This document shows positions 52,337 through 61,283 of a DNA stretch of 64,000 bases, one piece after another. The DNA comes from Alteribacillus persepolensis. GTDB lineage: Bacteria > Bacillota > Bacilli > Bacillales > Marinococcaceae. The DNA lies in the NCBI RefSeq assembly GCF_900099605.1, contig NZ_FNDK01000002.1, forward strand, positions 174,131 to 238,130. Reading direction: 5' to 3'. Numbering within the stretch: the stretch's first letter is position 1; each line of letters begins with the position of its first letter. Below the pieces are notes generated by a model. That model was not told the DNA's origin and did not search any database. It worked only from the letters and a program-made list of their open reading frames with translations. Position numbers and translations under genes: made by a program.

Positions 52337-52807
52337 TCACCGTTTTCTAAAAGAGGAGAATACGAGGAAAAGCTTCCAAATGAGGCATAAAAACAGCATA
52401 TAGCCGATCAAAGAATAAACATGATTCCAGTTGGTTCCGTGTTGAAACCATCCTAATTGTTCGGCGAAATGTTCCGCAAAAAATACCCCTGCACTAATAA
52501 CAATGATGGTTGCCGCACGAACAAAGGGTGGAACTCGTTTTGCCACTAGTAGAAAGAGAACTGTGAACAGGGGAAGGAAAAATAACGTGAATACAATATT
52601 AATCGTAAATAGTTCAGGAAAGAGCCTGACTGGAAAATGATACATCCCTGCCCCAACGAAAATTAAATCTAAATAAGTTCCAACAAGCGCAGCAAATAGA
52701 GCTGTTGTTATATAGGCGTAAAGATGGCTACTCTCGTTTGAGAAAAATTGCTTTTTTTGCGATGATAGTACTCTCGATTTTCTCGATCGTTTTACAATAA
52801 TGATCAT
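52337..52807 (-). CDS. Small four-TM membrane protein (CBO0543-like)
   Basis: 156-residue membrane protein with four hydrophobic helices (about 30-50, 62-85, 92-112, 125-150). The segment MYHFPVRLFPELFTINIVFTLFFLPLF with a following WNHVYS resembles the CBO0543 family of Firmicute membrane proteins, whose function is unknown. ATG 52807 has AGGTGG at 8 nt. It overlaps the upstream DUF2515 gene by 80 bp, far more than usual for coupled genes, and a start further inside is possible. Basic N-terminus. Confidence 0.65.
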   Translation of the reverse strand: MIIIVKRSRKSRVLSSQKKQFFSNESSHLYAYITTALFAALVGTYLDLIFVGAGMYHFPVRLFPELFTINIVFTLFFLPLFTVLFLLVAKRVPPFVRAATIIVISAGVFFAEHFAEQLGWFQHGTNWNHVYSLIGYMLFLCLIWKLFLVFSSFRKR

Positions 52808-53900
52808 ATATGTCGCCACCTGTGAATTTTTCTTCTTCCATTAAATAATCAACAATTCTCCAATCATCAAACCAGTCGCCTTTTTCCGCTTCAGGGTGAT
52901 CAATATTTTTCCAGGCAAATTGCAATGGAGGACTATAAATACGAGGTGCTCCTTTTTTTAGCTGGCATTCTTTGATTCTTCGCTGATAATGGCGGCCTGG
53001 CAGCATGTCGTTAATATCGTGAAAAAGATGGTTCCAATAGTCTTTTCGTGAACCGGTGTGAGGGTGGTGATTAGCCCAATGCAAAACACCTTGCAAGATG
53101 GTTGTTTGATGAAAAAGCAGGGAATACAAACGTTTGCCCAGCATAATCCTCTCATGAAGAGAGGAAAAGTGGCGCAGCGTATCTCCTGTTATGCTCGGCT
53201 TATCCGTCGTTTTATTCTTATGAAAGGGAAAGATGACATGGTTAAAACGCAGAAAATCATACAATTTAAAGCCTATTGTATTTAATACCGTTTTTTTGAA
53301 ATGAGGATGTTGTATTACTCTTTTTTCTAAATAACTTTGTTCGTTAATGACGGTAGCAATCGCTAAAAGGTAGCGGTCACGATACTTCCAAAAATAATTC
53401 CACATCGTTTCCATAAATATGGAAACATCGAAAAACGGAAGAAGATAAAAAAGGTTGCTGCTGGTTTTTAAACTGTGCTGATACAGAAGAAATTGCGGAT
53501 ATACATCTTGAAAGATTAACCAGTTTCCGCGTTCTAAAAAGAAAAAGAAATGTTGTTGTTCTTTCTCAGACAGCAGTCTTGTGAGAAGATCTCCTTTTAA
53601 ATCCGTCATGTACCAGCCGCCATTTCGCGATACCATATGACCTAATAATGCCCAGTGAATTTCAGGGTGTTGCAGAAAAAAATCAAAATATGCCTGTGTG
53701 CGTGTAACATTATTTACGTTCCATTGTTGTGTTGTTTCTTTAATGTATGTGATGAGCTTTCTTTCCCCGTTTGTCAATTTATATTCTGGAAAAGAACTTG
53801 GTTTATTTTTGTGTTTCTTTTTTAATGCTTCTTTTATTTCAGTATAAGATGGAGATTGTTTCTTCATTTTCTTCTTTTGTGACCAGCTGGTCTTCACCAT
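52728..53900 (-). CDS. DUF2515 protein (YppC-like)
   Basis: 390-residue soluble protein, rich in aromatic residues and His, related to B. subtilis YppC (DUF2515). Seen: a basic start (SQKKKMKKQ), then VTRTQAYFDFFLQHPEIHWALLGHMVSRNGGW, and later PGRHYQRRIKECQLKKGAPRIYSPPLQFAW with DWFDDWRIVDYL near the C-terminus. Function unknown. ATG 53900 follows AAAGGAAGGG; the frame is open 189 nt further up but without a ribosome site and across the divergent cyclase gene. Divergent from the terpene cyclase at 87 bp. Confidence 0.8.
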   Translation of the reverse strand: MVKTSWSQKKKMKKQSPSYTEIKEALKKKHKNKPSSFPEYKLTNGERKLITYIKETTQQWNVNNVTRTQAYFDFFLQHPEIHWALLGHMVSRNGGWYMTDLKGDLLTRLLSEKEQQHFFFFLERGNWLIFQDVYPQFLLYQHSLKTSSNLFYLLPFFDVSIFMETMWNYFWKYRDRYLLAIATVINEQSYLEKRVIQHPHFKKTVLNTIGFKLYDFLRFNHVIFPFHKNKTTDKPSITGDTLRHFSSLHERIMLGKRLYSLLFHQTTILQGVLHWANHHPHTGSRKDYWNHLFHDINDMLPGRHYQRRIKECQLKKGAPRIYSPPLQFAWKNIDHPEAEKGDWFDDWRIVDYLMEEEKFTGGDIYDHYCKTIEKIESTIIAKKAIFLKRE

Positions 53901-53986
53901 TACCCTTCCTTTCCGTTCTGGAATATCCTTGTATAGAAAGGAATAAGTATTCAAAAAGATGTTAACAAGAGAGGGTAAGCGGTTAT

Positions 53987-55861
53987 ATGAAACAAATACA
54001 AGCGGAAATAAATCGACTCGTGAACATTTTGGTAAAGGAACAGAATCATGACGGTTCCTGGTCCTGCCCATTTGAAACAGGTATTGCAACGGATTGTTAT
54101 ATGATTATCTTATTACGCACATTAGAAATAAATGATGAAGATTTGATTTACGCACTGGTGCGTAGAATTCTAATGAAGCAGGAAAAAAACGGAGCATGGA
54201 AGTTATTTCATGACGAGGAAAAAGGGAATCTGTCGGCAACGGTTGAAGCTTATTATGCTGTGCTCTACTCCGGGTACCGGACCAAACATGATCAATCTAT
54301 GTTCTTAGCCAAACAATTTATTTTAAAGAATGGTGGATTAAAGGAAATCAATATGTTCACCAAAGTGATGTTAGCTTTAACGGGCCGATATAAATGGCCG
54401 AGTCATTTCCCCATGCCGGTTGAGCTGATTCTTTTACCGACTTCTTTTCCAGTGAACTTTTTTGACTTTTCTGTGTATGCAAGATCAAATCTTACTCCTA
54501 TATTCATAGCTGCGGATTATAGATTTAGCATAAAGACAGAACGTTCTCCGGATATATCTGATTTATTTTTAAATAGAAATGATCATGGCTGGGAAAGAGA
54601 GCTGCGTGGTTTGCAATCCTTACAGTCTCTTATTCGGCAGGGAATCGATAAGTTAGCAGGATATTCGCATGAGCTTCATGAGATAGCCTTAGAACACGCG
54701 GAGAAATATATGCTGCAGCGCATCGAACCAGATGGAACATTTTATAGTTATTTTAGCTCTACGTTTCTCATGGTTTTTGCTTTGATGGCTCGGGGATATC
54801 CGAAGCAGCACCCTGTCATTCGAAAAGCGGTTCAGGGACTAACATCGTATCAGACGACCATCGATAATCAAATGCATATACAATACACAACCGCAAATGT
54901 TTGGAACACAGCGTTAATTAGTTATGGTTTACAAGAAGCAGGAGTTCCGACTTCTTCAGAAACGATTCAAAAAGCCCATCAATATTTGTTGTCGAGGCAG
55001 CATTTTCTTTATGGTGACTGGGCTGTCCACAATCAAAACGTCATACCGGGAGGGTGGGGGTTTTCCGATATTAATACCATCAATCCTGATATAGATGATA
55101 CAACTGCTTCCTTACGATCTTTGCGAACTCTTATTGTAAACGAACCAACTTATTCGCAAGCGTGGGACCGTGCTGTACAGTGGGTTGTATCCATGCAAAA
55201 CAATGACGGCGGCTGGGCTGCGTTTGAAAAAAATGTCAATAAATCTTTTCTTTCTTGGCTGCCGGTAGAAGGAGGAGGGAAAATGTTACTAGACCCTTCT
55301 ACTGCAGATTTAACAGGGAGAACACTAGAATTTTTAGGGAATGTCACTCATGTCGATCGTCATCATCCGTTTGTGAACAAGGGTATTCAATGGCTTCTGC
55401 GAAATCAGCGAAAGGACGGCTCATGGTATGGCAGGTGGGGGATTTGTTATATTTATGGGACGTGGGCTGCTTTGACAGGGTTATTAGCAGTAAACGTGCG
55501 TAAAAAGCATCCGTCTGTTCAAAAAGCGGTCCAATGGTTATACTCCATTCAAAATAAAAACGGCGGATGGGGAGAGTCTTGTAACAGCGATATAATGAAA
55601 AAATATGTTCCATTGTATGAGAGCACTCGAACTCACACTGCCTGGGCATTAGACGCACTTGTTTCAGCAGAAAATGAAGAGACACCCGAATTAAAACGCG
55701 GGCTCAAATTTTTGCTGGAAACTTCTGGGGAAAATGATTGGACAACGACGTATCCGAAAGGGCAAGGACTTCCAGGAGGGTTTTATATTCATTATCATAG
55801 TTATGAATATTTATTTCCTTTACTAGCGTTAAGTCACTACAAGAAAACATTTCATTATTAA
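53987..55861 (+). CDS. shc: Squalene-hopene / tetraprenyl-beta-curcumene cyclase
   Basis: 624-residue class II terpene cyclase. The acid motif DxDD is D368-I-D370-D371-T. Several QW motifs: QNHDGSW near residue 20, QNNDGGWAAFE near 404, QRKDGSWYGRWG near 470, QNKNGGWGES near 522. Monotopic membrane association is expected. In Bacillus the homologue SqhC makes sporulenol from tetraprenyl-beta-curcumene, and the length fits that group; hopene synthesis from squalene cannot be excluded. No squalene synthesis gene is adjacent. Confidence 0.9.
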   Translation: MKQIQAEINRLVNILVKEQNHDGSWSCPFETGIATDCYMIILLRTLEINDEDLIYALVRRILMKQEKNGAWKLFHDEEKGNLSATVEAYYAVLYSGYRTKHDQSMFLAKQFILKNGGLKEINMFTKVMLALTGRYKWPSHFPMPVELILLPTSFPVNFFDFSVYARSNLTPIFIAADYRFSIKTERSPDISDLFLNRNDHGWERELRGLQSLQSLIRQGIDKLAGYSHELHEIALEHAEKYMLQRIEPDGTFYSYFSSTFLMVFALMARGYPKQHPVIRKAVQGLTSYQTTIDNQMHIQYTTANVWNTALISYGLQEAGVPTSSETIQKAHQYLLSRQHFLYGDWAVHNQNVIPGGWGFSDINTINPDIDDTTASLRSLRTLIVNEPTYSQAWDRAVQWVVSMQNNDGGWAAFEKNVNKSFLSWLPVEGGGKMLLDPSTADLTGRTLEFLGNVTHVDRHHPFVNKGIQWLLRNQRKDGSWYGRWGICYIYGTWAALTGLLAVNVRKKHPSVQKAVQWLYSIQNKNGGWGESCNSDIMKKYVPLYESTRTHTAWALDALVSAENEETPELKRGLKFLLETSGENDWTTTYPKGQGLPGGFYIHYHSYEYLFPLLALSHYKKTFHY

Positions 55862-56021
55862 CGGATCGATTGAATGAAAGGGATGACAGGGTCTGGTATA
55901 AAGATGACTGAAGCGGCTGGGCATTGTGTAAATAAATGTACAATTTGACAGCAGCTTCTGTATTCTCACTATTATTTTTAGGAATTTCTTTTCTCATTAT
56001 TTAATAATGATATAAAGAGGC

Positions 56022-56111
56022 AAGGTCAAATCCAAAACAAGTTATTCCAAAGTCAAACAACAAGATATGCAAGTATAGGCTAGGTGTCTTCAACATACGA
56101 AGACGCCCGTT
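56022..56111 (+). repeat. Two-copy dispersed element, copy B (downstream of the terpene cyclase)
   Basis: Gapless homologue of 38385-38474. Contains the invariant ACAACAAG (56057-56064), AGTATAGGC (56072-56080) and TCAACA (56090-56095). Bases 56083-56091 (GGTGTCTTC) pair with 56099-56107 (GAAGACGCC), 7-nt loop. A later CCCGT/ACGGG pairing with a TTTCTC tail (56106-56153) may serve as the cyclase terminator. The remaining gene-free bases 55862-56021 contain nothing I can name. Confidence 0.65.
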
Positions 56112-56180
56112 GTCTGACCTCACTATCATCCCATGTCTAAAGACGGGCTTTCTCGTTCGGAAAATCTGTAAGGAATAATT

Positions 56181-56215
56181 TTTAAATGGATAGCAGTATG
56201 GGCTATCCATTTAAA
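56181..56215. repeat. Perfect 14-bp inverted repeat near the end of ctaG
   Basis: TTTAAATGGATAGC (56181-56194) and its exact reverse complement (56202-56215), loop 7 nt. No U tract on either side, so termination is uncertain. Confidence 0.5.
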
Positions 56216-56242
56216 ACATGGCTGCTGTAGCATAAAATACAT

Positions 56243-57010
56243 TTATGCAGAGGAAGCCGATGTAGGCGGAACGTGAATATCAGGTGAATGTTTTTGGTTT
56301 AATTTTGCAGCAGCATACATAGCTAGTTGGTGAAGGATAATCATTAATAAACCGCTGATGCGCTGGTCTGTGATGGCGGAAAATAGCCTTTCGTCTCCAT
56401 GAACAGGCTGGTATATGCTGTATAACTCATGATTGGCAAAAAGGAGCAGAACACAAGCTGGCATGGTAACAAGCATCATGAAAGAAAAATATGTTTTCTT
56501 AGGGCGGCCCGTACCTTTCGTGATGAAGTGAAAAAGGGAAGGAAGCCACATCAATAAAGCAGATAGAAAAAGCAAAGCATGGTAAGCAATATGCGTCAAA
56601 TGATGAGTGTTGACTTGATTAAAGATACCCGGCATATGATACAGAAAAAAGAAAAATGCAAAAACGAGTGCAGCGGTACTTGAAGGTAATTTTTTTATAA
56701 AATGAGGAATGAACGTTCCATATGCAGATGCCGGCATGCCGTAAATGAGAAGAGGTGGAATGATGAAACAGAGAATGCTCATTTGCAGCATATGAATGGT
56801 GAGATACGTATGGCTATAGTAGGCAAGCGGACTGCCAAATGTAATAAATAGAAGAAGACACCCAGCTGTAAAGGAATAGATGCGTTTTTTAGTTATTTGT
56901 ATCTGTTCATGGTTTCGTTTTTTCAAAAAGCCAATCAAAAGCCAATATAAGAAAAGCAAAGCAAGGAGACTAAGGAGCAATGGAATATTCCAAGATGAAT
57001 GATGAGACAT
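56243..57010 (-). CDS. ctaG: Cytochrome c oxidase assembly factor CtaG-like membrane protein
   Basis: 255-residue polytopic membrane protein with about seven helices and the caa3_CtaG pattern: LAYYSHTYLTIHMLQMSILCFIIPPLLIYGMP (His and Met residues of the presumed Cu path) and a second His-rich loop NTHHLTHIAYHALLF. In B. subtilis CtaG is needed for caa3 oxidase assembly. The frame opens at 57076, but GGAGG (complement of 57019-57023) at 8 nt favours ATG 57010. It stands alone, away from cta oxidase genes. Confidence 0.85.
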   Translation of the reverse strand: MSHHSSWNIPLLLSLLALLFLYWLLIGFLKKRNHEQIQITKKRIYSFTAGCLLLFITFGSPLAYYSHTYLTIHMLQMSILCFIIPPLLIYGMPASAYGTFIPHFIKKLPSSTAALVFAFFFFLYHMPGIFNQVNTHHLTHIAYHALLFLSALLMWLPSLFHFITKGTGRPKKTYFSFMMLVTMPACVLLLFANHELYSIYQPVHGDERLFSAITDQRISGLLMIILHQLAMYAAAKLNQKHSPDIHVPPTSASSA

Positions 57011-57112
57011 AGGAAAGTCCTCCAATCGGGATGAAAAATAATGAAAAGTGTGCAGATAGTAATTTACCGTGATCATTTTATGTTTTCTGTCAAATCGTAT
57101 GGTGTTTGATAT

Positions 57113-57146
57113 GATAGAAAAGCCACATGCATTTCACATATGGCTT
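57113..57146 (-). terminator. Terminator of the M29/NicX-like gene
   Basis: On the minus strand AAGCCATATG pairs with CATGTGGCTT (57120-57129 with 57137-57146, one G-U pair), followed by TTCT. Confidence 0.65.
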
Positions 57147-57182
57147 AATCTTTTAACTGTCTTCATTTTTTATTTATGAGCA

Positions 57183-58706
57183 TTAATGGTGATGACCACA
57201 AGAACAAGCATCTGCAACATTTGCTGTATGCCAAAGAGGGTTATTGCAATGTTTCGGATCAGCTCCAACCATTTTCATAAATAGAGGATGATAGTGCTCA
57301 CAAATGTTCAGCTCTGTCATTACCCAGTCTTCTGGGTCATTGGCGTAATGTTTCCAATAGTCGCCTTCCATATTTAAACCTGGAACAGCAGGAATCCATG
57401 ATTCAGAGAGTAAAATGTCAGGATCGCCGAATTGAGCAGCTATGTCTCGAACACCTGGATCATCAAGTGCTAAAAGGTGACCATCTTTAATAATTGTTTC
57501 TGTACTGCCGTCCATCATTTCTGCTGTCATAGTAGGAAAATAAAGATGAACGTGCCAGTGTCCGACTGGAAGTCCCATTTTTGCTGCTTCCCGCTCCGCA
57601 GAGCTGGAAATGATCGTTCCAAATCCAATATGAATGACACCGCTTCTCATGCGTTCGTACAGACAATTGAGCCAGCCATTTAAAAATCCCTGACGCGGCC
57701 GGTGAATGTGCGGATTTGTTCCAATAGATGCTTCCCACCAGCGGAATAGCCCCTCGTCCGGGAATCCAGGATATTTCAAATGATCGGTCTCACTTTTCAA
57801 CTTGCGAAGTTTCTCGCCAAATTCTCCCCCTTCATTAATTTGAGTAATTTTTCCTTTATCCACTTCCAATTGAATCCATGGCACGGGCCCAATGTGGTTG
57901 GTTGTTCCAGCGATGACACCAGTTGCGTCTTCTTTCGGATGGTAAAGCCACGGCCGTCCTAATACGTGTCCAGGAAGATATGTTTTTCCAAAACTTTTAT
58001 TCCCTTTCCAGAACCGTTCAACAAGATCGGGGTTATAAAATTCACGTTTGGAGTCGTAATATTCATCGTGATTGGTATAGCTTAAGTCTGTTCCTTCTGG
58101 ATCTTGAATTCGAATACGTTTGGCATGGCGAATTTTATTCCATGTCCATTTATCAATTGCATCAATAATTTCGTATGGAATAGTGTGGGCAGGAGTAGCT
58201 GTCAATTCAGGGGTGATAAAAGGCATGCGCTGAATCTTAATATTGGTATCTCTTAAGACGGGACCACCGTATCCCCAGAGCAGTTTATCGTACTCACCTT
58301 CTTCTTCCATTTTCTCCCACTCATCCATCCACTCTGCTAATTCTTTCGTGCGGGCTAAGTAATAATCTACTTCATCATGCCCTTTCCAACGAATAATGGG
58401 ACCTTTATCTACCATTTTTACTTCATAGTTCGTGTTATATTTTTCAAGGATTTTTTTGCATGCCTCAATCACCATTGGATCGTGCCAGTTATCAACGCGA
58501 AGAAGCACTCTTTCTCCCGGCTGTAAATCCCAACCGGCATGGAGACCGTGGTTATAGGGGCGTTTGGCAACTTCATCAAGATACGGAATTAAATCATCCG
58601 CTGATTTTATATCAACCATTGGCGGACAACGTGGGGGAGTTTTTTCAATTAACGGGGGGCTTGTGAAAGATGGTTTTCCTTTAATGGATGCTTTTCCTTT
58701 TAACAT
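57183..58706 (-). CDS. M29 aminopeptidase / NicX dioxygenase-like metalloprotein
   Basis: 507-residue soluble protein of uncertain reaction. It follows the M29-like layout: N-terminal GERVLLRVDNWHDPMVIEACKKIL (residues 64-87), IRIQDPEGTDLSY (198-210), TTNHIGPVPWIQLEVDKGKI (268-287), then the putative metal region WEASIGTN (E325), GVIHIGFGT (H359) and GHWHVHLYF (H383, H385, H387), then DGSTETIIKDGHL. Where M29 peptidases and the Fe-dependent dioxygenase NicX have HxD, this protein has HxH. It is about 100 residues longer than M29 enzymes and ends in a CSCGHHH tail. Beside a LysR gene and a tricarboxylate-type transporter, so catabolism of an organic or aromatic acid is a reasonable guess. ATG 58706 has GGAGG at 8 nt. 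Confidence 0.6.
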   Translation of the reverse strand: MLKGKASIKGKPSFTSPPLIEKTPPRCPPMVDIKSADDLIPYLDEVAKRPYNHGLHAGWDLQPGERVLLRVDNWHDPMVIEACKKILEKYNTNYEVKMVDKGPIIRWKGHDEVDYYLARTKELAEWMDEWEKMEEEGEYDKLLWGYGGPVLRDTNIKIQRMPFITPELTATPAHTIPYEIIDAIDKWTWNKIRHAKRIRIQDPEGTDLSYTNHDEYYDSKREFYNPDLVERFWKGNKSFGKTYLPGHVLGRPWLYHPKEDATGVIAGTTNHIGPVPWIQLEVDKGKITQINEGGEFGEKLRKLKSETDHLKYPGFPDEGLFRWWEASIGTNPHIHRPRQGFLNGWLNCLYERMRSGVIHIGFGTIISSSAEREAAKMGLPVGHWHVHLYFPTMTAEMMDGSTETIIKDGHLLALDDPGVRDIAAQFGDPDILLSESWIPAVPGLNMEGDYWKHYANDPEDWVMTELNICEHYHPLFMKMVGADPKHCNNPLWHTANVADACSCGHHH

Positions 58707-58903
58707 GTTCATTCCTCCAATACTATGTGATAAATGAAAACAATTATTTTCTAAAAATTATGATATCAGGTGGTTATTCATTTTCATAATATTAGTTTTA
58801 TTTATTATATATTTAAAAAAAATATAAATAGCAGGAAAAGGTTAAAAGGAAAGTGTTTTGTGGCAGTATTCAAGAGGGATGAACCTGCCACGCGGGAAGA
58901 AAT

Positions 58904-59815
58904 TTAAAACGTAGTAGAAGCGATATAATCGATAAATCTTTTTGCCGGAGTGGAAAGGTGTCGATGTTTTAGCCATATTAATCCAGAAGGACGTGATTCG
59001 ATGGAGGGGTGAGTAATTTTTTTATATACTAACTCACTAGTCGGCAGAACATTCATAGCTGATTTCGGAACAATAACTACACCAATTCCGTGATAAGCCC
59101 AATTAAGAAGCATTGTAAGGGACGTGCTTTCACCAATAATATGCGGGTTAAATCCTGCTTTATTGCATGCTTCCTTTACCATCTCCATCGTATACATTTT
59201 TTGATTATATGTTGATGTTCCTGGATACCTTTTCAACAGCAATAAAGGTTTATCTTTTAATTGGGACAATGTAATGTCACACTGACTAGTTTCATTCCAT
59301 TTATGGTTCATAGCAGCATACATGGGTTCAGACGGCAGGTGAATCATGTCAAATACGTCACTGTCGACCGGTAATCGAACGATACCTAGTTCCACGTCGC
59401 GATTTTTGGAGAGTTCCATAATACGATTAGGATCTCCTTCATGGACTTGGAAAGTGACATTCGGATAATGTTTTTGAAAATGCTGAATGCCTTTCAGCAA
59501 AAGTTCTGAACCAAGCGAAGCAATCGTGCCGATTGTTAACGTACCCGTTATACCTTCGCTTAGTTCTTTTATTTCTTCAGCCGTGCCATTCAGACGCTCC
59601 ATGATATCTTGTGCACGGTCATACAGTAACCTTCCTGCTTCTGTCATAACTAATTTTTTAGTCGTACGTTCTAAAAGCGACACTCCTAATTCGTCTTCCA
59701 ATAATTTTAGTTTCTGACTTAAAGGCGGTTGAGTCATGTGTAGTTTATTGGCTGCCTTTGAAATTGATCCTTCATCGACAATCGTAAGAAAATATTTAAG
59801 CTGGCGAATATCCAT
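58904..59815 (-). CDS. LysR-family transcriptional regulator
   Basis: 303-residue LTTR. N-terminal winged HTH (residues 1-60; LKYFLTIVDEGSISKAANKLHMTQPPLSQKLKLLE is diagnostic) and a periplasmic-binding-protein-like effector domain (about 90-295; GTLTIGTIASLGSELLLKGI). AAGGAG is 5 nt before ATG 59815; the 7-codon longer form lacks this. It is divergent from tctCAB, the classic arrangement of an LTTR controlling both itself and the transporter, and lies upstream of the M29/NicX-like gene on the same strand. Effector unknown. Confidence 0.92.
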   Translation of the reverse strand: MDIRQLKYFLTIVDEGSISKAANKLHMTQPPLSQKLKLLEDELGVSLLERTTKKLVMTEAGRLLYDRAQDIMERLNGTAEEIKELSEGITGTLTIGTIASLGSELLLKGIQHFQKHYPNVTFQVHEGDPNRIMELSKNRDVELGIVRLPVDSDVFDMIHLPSEPMYAAMNHKWNETSQCDITLSQLKDKPLLLLKRYPGTSTYNQKMYTMEMVKEACNKAGFNPHIIGESTSLTMLLNWAYHGIGVVIVPKSAMNVLPTSELVYKKITHPSIESRPSGLIWLKHRHLSTPAKRFIDYIASTTF

Positions 59816-59836
59816 ATAATCTCCTTCTATTTTCAT

Positions 59837-60105
59837 AATCTATCTCTTATGTCTTGAAATTGAATGTCAAAGAATACTGATTACGATAAACAGTCACGTG
59901 TATGGTAGAAACAAGCTCGGCCTGCAGTGCATGCAAAGGTTACATATTTCCCTGGTGTTCTAAGGTAAAGAGGAAATATATGCTGTCTTTTTTAGAAAAT
60001 AAAGCGGCAATGATGCTCAAAAACGTTCTGCAAAAGTAATATCAGTAAGCCTTTTCACCATAAATATATATGTTTTTTATATAGGTGTCTAATGATTTTG
60101 ATATT
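59837..60105. other. LysR-tctC divergent control region
   Basis: No gene. CTG-N11-CAG (59876-59892) is a possible LTTR contact; many such patterns occur by chance. Confidence 0.35.
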
Positions 60106-60133
60106 TTGACTTATGTGAAAATTATGATAAATT
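60106..60133 (+). promoter_or_regulatory. Possible promoter of tctCAB
   Basis: TTGACT (60106-60111), 16-nt spacer, TAAATT (60128-60133). Confidence 0.4.
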
Positions 60134-60178
60134 TAAAGCAATCTCACAGCGAGAAGTTGTTTCGCAATTTGTCAAAGA

Positions 60179-60193
60179 TTGAAAGCGTTGGCG
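60179..60193 (+). promoter_or_regulatory. CcpA cre site upstream of tctC
   Basis: TTGAAAGCGTTGGCG fits WTGNAANCGNWNNCA with one mismatch (final base). About 45-60 nt after the predicted transcription start, so it would act as a roadblock. Confidence 0.55.
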
Positions 60194-60246
60194 AAAGGAA
60201 GGTGAATCTTAGAAAAAAGAATATTAGAAAGGGAGAGTGAGAAAAG

Positions 60247-61254
60247 ATGAAACACAAACTATTACCAGCAATAATTTTTATTTTATCGTTAGGAATGTTA
60301 GTTGCTTGCAGCGGTGGAAGTACAGGAGGAAATACTAGTGAAAGCGCCCAAGGATCAGAAGGTTCAAATGCCTCAAATCCGAATTTTCCAGAACAGCCAA
60401 TTACTTGGATTGTTCCATTTGATTCTGGTTCCGTGACAGATTTAGCTACACGTTTTCTTGCTGATGAAATGTCTCAAAAATTAGATACTTCTATTGTTAT
60501 TGAAAATGTTCCAGGCGGAGGCACCGTCCCAGCTCATGTTCAGGTTTCTCAATCAAACCCGGATGGTTATACGGTGGGAACAGGTGCTTTAGCAGCTGAA
60601 ATTACTTTGCATCAACAGGAAACGGCTATTTCAGATTTGAATGACTTAGATGTCATTGCTCAAATTGGAGAGTACACCAATGGTATTAGTGTGAGAGCAG
60701 ATAGTGACGTGGAAACATTAGATGATTTGGAAAACGTCTCGTCGGACCAGCTTTCTGTGGCCCCGTCTGCTTCACGCAGTATCACTCACTTATGGTGGGA
60801 TTTAGTCGCTGAACACTATGGTATTGGGGACTATGGGTTGTTATCGACTACAGGTGGAAATGATGCTGTATTGAAATTGCTTTCCGGGGATGCTGATGTT
60901 GTGTCAACACCATTGGCGAATGTTGTGGAGCATGTGAATTCTGGGGATGTTCGTACATTAGCAGTGACAACAAATGACAGGGTTCCCGGTTTAGAAGATG
61001 TGCCGACATTAGATGAATTAGGTGTGGATAACCCTCTCATTCATAACTTATTGTTTATTGCTCCAAATGATCTTCCTGATGATGTGCGAAATATTTTGTT
61101 AAGCACACTTGAAGAAGTAATGAATGATCCAGAAGTTCAAGAAGAGATGGAAAAGATGCAGCTTGCACCTGCGTTTTTAAAAGGAGAAGAATTAGAAGAG
61201 CAGATGAATGAAGGAAGAGAAGCGATTGGACAGATTATGGATGCAAACAATTGA
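60247..61254 (+). CDS. tctC: Tripartite tricarboxylate transporter substrate-binding lipoprotein
   Basis: 335-residue Bug/TctC-family solute receptor. Signal peptide with lipobox MLVACSGG (Cys about residue 21), acid/Ser-rich linker, then the TctC domain (about 47-330) with PITWIVPFDSGSVTDLATRFLA, PGGGTVPAHVQV, NPDGYTVG and the binding-pocket region SVAPSASRSITHL. It presents a carboxylate ligand to the TctAB membrane unit. Ligand not predictable. First gene of tctCAB. Confidence 0.92.
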   Translation: MKHKLLPAIIFILSLGMLVACSGGSTGGNTSESAQGSEGSNASNPNFPEQPITWIVPFDSGSVTDLATRFLADEMSQKLDTSIVIENVPGGGTVPAHVQVSQSNPDGYTVGTGALAAEITLHQQETAISDLNDLDVIAQIGEYTNGISVRADSDVETLDDLENVSSDQLSVAPSASRSITHLWWDLVAEHYGIGDYGLLSTTGGNDAVLKLLSGDADVVSTPLANVVEHVNSGDVRTLAVTTNDRVPGLEDVPTLDELGVDNPLIHNLLFIAPNDLPDDVRNILLSTLEEVMNDPEVQEEMEKMQLAPAFLKGEELEEQMNEGREAIGQIMDANN

Positions 61255-61283
61255 TGATACGTTTGAGAAGGGTATGAGTAAAC

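Noticed and set aside
58860..58891. GTGGCAG/CTGCCAC inverted repeat after the LysR gene as terminator
   Set aside because: No T run on either strand and an 18-nt loop; kept only as an observation.
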